Shown: positions 63,473 through 64,000 of the stretch, in pieces | Layout: the number at the start of each line of letters is the position of its first letter | Numbering within the stretch: the first letter of the stretch is position 1 | NCBI GenBank assembly: GCA_005405945.1 | Contig: BJHW01000001.1 | Span: 2,046,001-2,110,000, forward strand | Direction: 5' to 3' | DNA from: Streptomyces violaceusniger | GTDB taxonomy: Bacteria > Actinomycetota > Actinomycetes > Streptomycetales > Streptomycetaceae | Length of the DNA stretch: 64,000 nucleotides | The notes under the pieces: model-generated | What the model saw: only the letters and a program-made list of their open reading frames with translations | Database searches by the model: none | What the model was told of the DNA's origin: nothing | Translations under genes and position numbers: made by a program

Positions 63473-64000
63473 ATGCCGTCCCCCCGCTCCGCGGACCATC
63501 CCGCCGTATCGCCTCCCCAGCGTGAGACGGTGGACGCCCTCATCTCACAGACCCAGCGGCTCCGCGGCGGGCTCGACGCCGTCCGCCGTGACACCGCCGC
63601 GGACCTGGGCGGTACGGATGACGCGCAGGTGCGCTGGCAGCGCGCGCTGTGCGAGCTCGCCGTCCACCAGCTGGACGATCTGGGCCGGCATCTGGGCGAG
63701 CTGCGCGAGGGACTGCCCGCCGATGCCCCGAGACGGTCGAGCCCCCCGAGACGGTCGATCCCGCCGAGCCGGAGGCCGACGCGACGGCCGGGGCCCCGGC
63801 CGGGAGCGAGACCGACGGTCACCCTCCCACCGGCCGCGGTTCGCTGCTGAGCCGGGTCGGCAGCGCCGAGTGGAACCTCCTCACCGACGAGGTGACCTGG
63901 TCCGACGAGCTCTGCCGGATCTTTGGCCGCGACCCCGAGGACGGCGGGCTCACCCTCGACGAGCTGCCCTCCTGGGTCTTCTCCGAGGACCAGCCGATCC
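63473..64000 (+). CDS. PAS-domain signalling protein, partial (probably SpoIIE-type phosphatase)
   Basis: Runs off the window end. The N-terminal 85 residues are helical (ETVDALISQTQRLRGGLDAV). After an acidic Pro-rich linker comes a PAS-like segment (SAEWNLLTDEVTWSDELCRI, FGRDPEDGG). In Streptomyces this start usually leads into GAF and PP2C/SpoIIE phosphatase domains, which would lie outside the window. One missing C near 63728 (DAP-ETVEPPETVD) splits it. GGAGAA precedes the ATG. Confidence 0.7.

Overview
This is chromosomal DNA of a high-GC actinomycete, almost certainly a Streptomyces. The evidence is the G/C-biased third codon positions, GTG/TTG starts, a crr-ptsI pair, a conservon (cvnA-D), a WhiB-like protein, a mycothiol-dependent formaldehyde dehydrogenase and Streptomyces-type MITE and palindromic repeats. 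It looks like core or near-core chromosome: no phage, plasmid, biosynthetic gene cluster, CRISPR, tRNA or rRNA was seen.

Reading quality matters here. About 20 genes change frame, and at 29 places checked by hand the frame is restored by adding one G or C to a G/C run. These genes are therefore annotated as single, probably intact genes with apparent frameshifts, not as pseudogenes.

Layout. 1-2268: crr and ptsI, the general sugar PTS. 2389-6290: a conserved hypothetical, an MFS exporter with an elastin-like VPG linker, and a divergent MocR/PtsJ-like regulator. 6291-12629: repeat-rich spacer, acetoacetyl-CoA synthetase, a GH31 glycosidase and a VanX-type dipeptidase. 12637-16700: a potA-potD-potB-potC polyamine ABC operon. 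16840-18473: a DUF35 OB-fold protein coupled to a thiolase. 18773-21262: a MITE abutting glpF-glpK (glycerol uptake and phosphorylation). 21401-25517: conservon cvnA-B-C-D.

25882-35493 is dominated by a choline/glycine-betaine catabolic block. It holds a ferredoxin reductase and Rieske ferredoxin (minus strand), an IclR regulator, S-(hydroxymethyl)mycothiol dehydrogenase, a dimethylglycine/sarcosine oxidase-type flavoprotein, a GbcA-like Rieske oxygenase and betaine-aldehyde dehydrogenase. Together they oxidise betaine aldehyde to glycine betaine, demethylate it stepwise, and detoxify the formaldehyde through mycothiol.

35737-36782 is a decayed YVTN/Ig-like surface protein remnant. 36822-45388 is a three-gene condensin-like operon (putative kleisin, putative winged-helix KITE partner, about 2000-residue SMC-like ATPase). 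It recalls MksBEF/Wadjet but has no visible nuclease subunit, and it carries a long disordered repeat-rich insertion near the hinge. This is the best candidate for an undescribed system in the window.

45512-52418 is a pyroglutamate (5-oxoproline) regulon: DUF2891, pyroglutamyl peptidase, DUF979/DUF969 membrane pair, a GntR/FCD regulator and pxpABC, with matching palindromic operators inside two promoters. 52415-57555 adds a WhiB-like protein, an ankyrin protein and a second, HyuA-HyuB-fused 5-oxoprolinase. 57552-61376 holds an SGNH esterase and two GT4 glycosyltransferases, 61735-63159 a HEAT-repeat-like protein, and the window ends inside a PAS-domain regulator.
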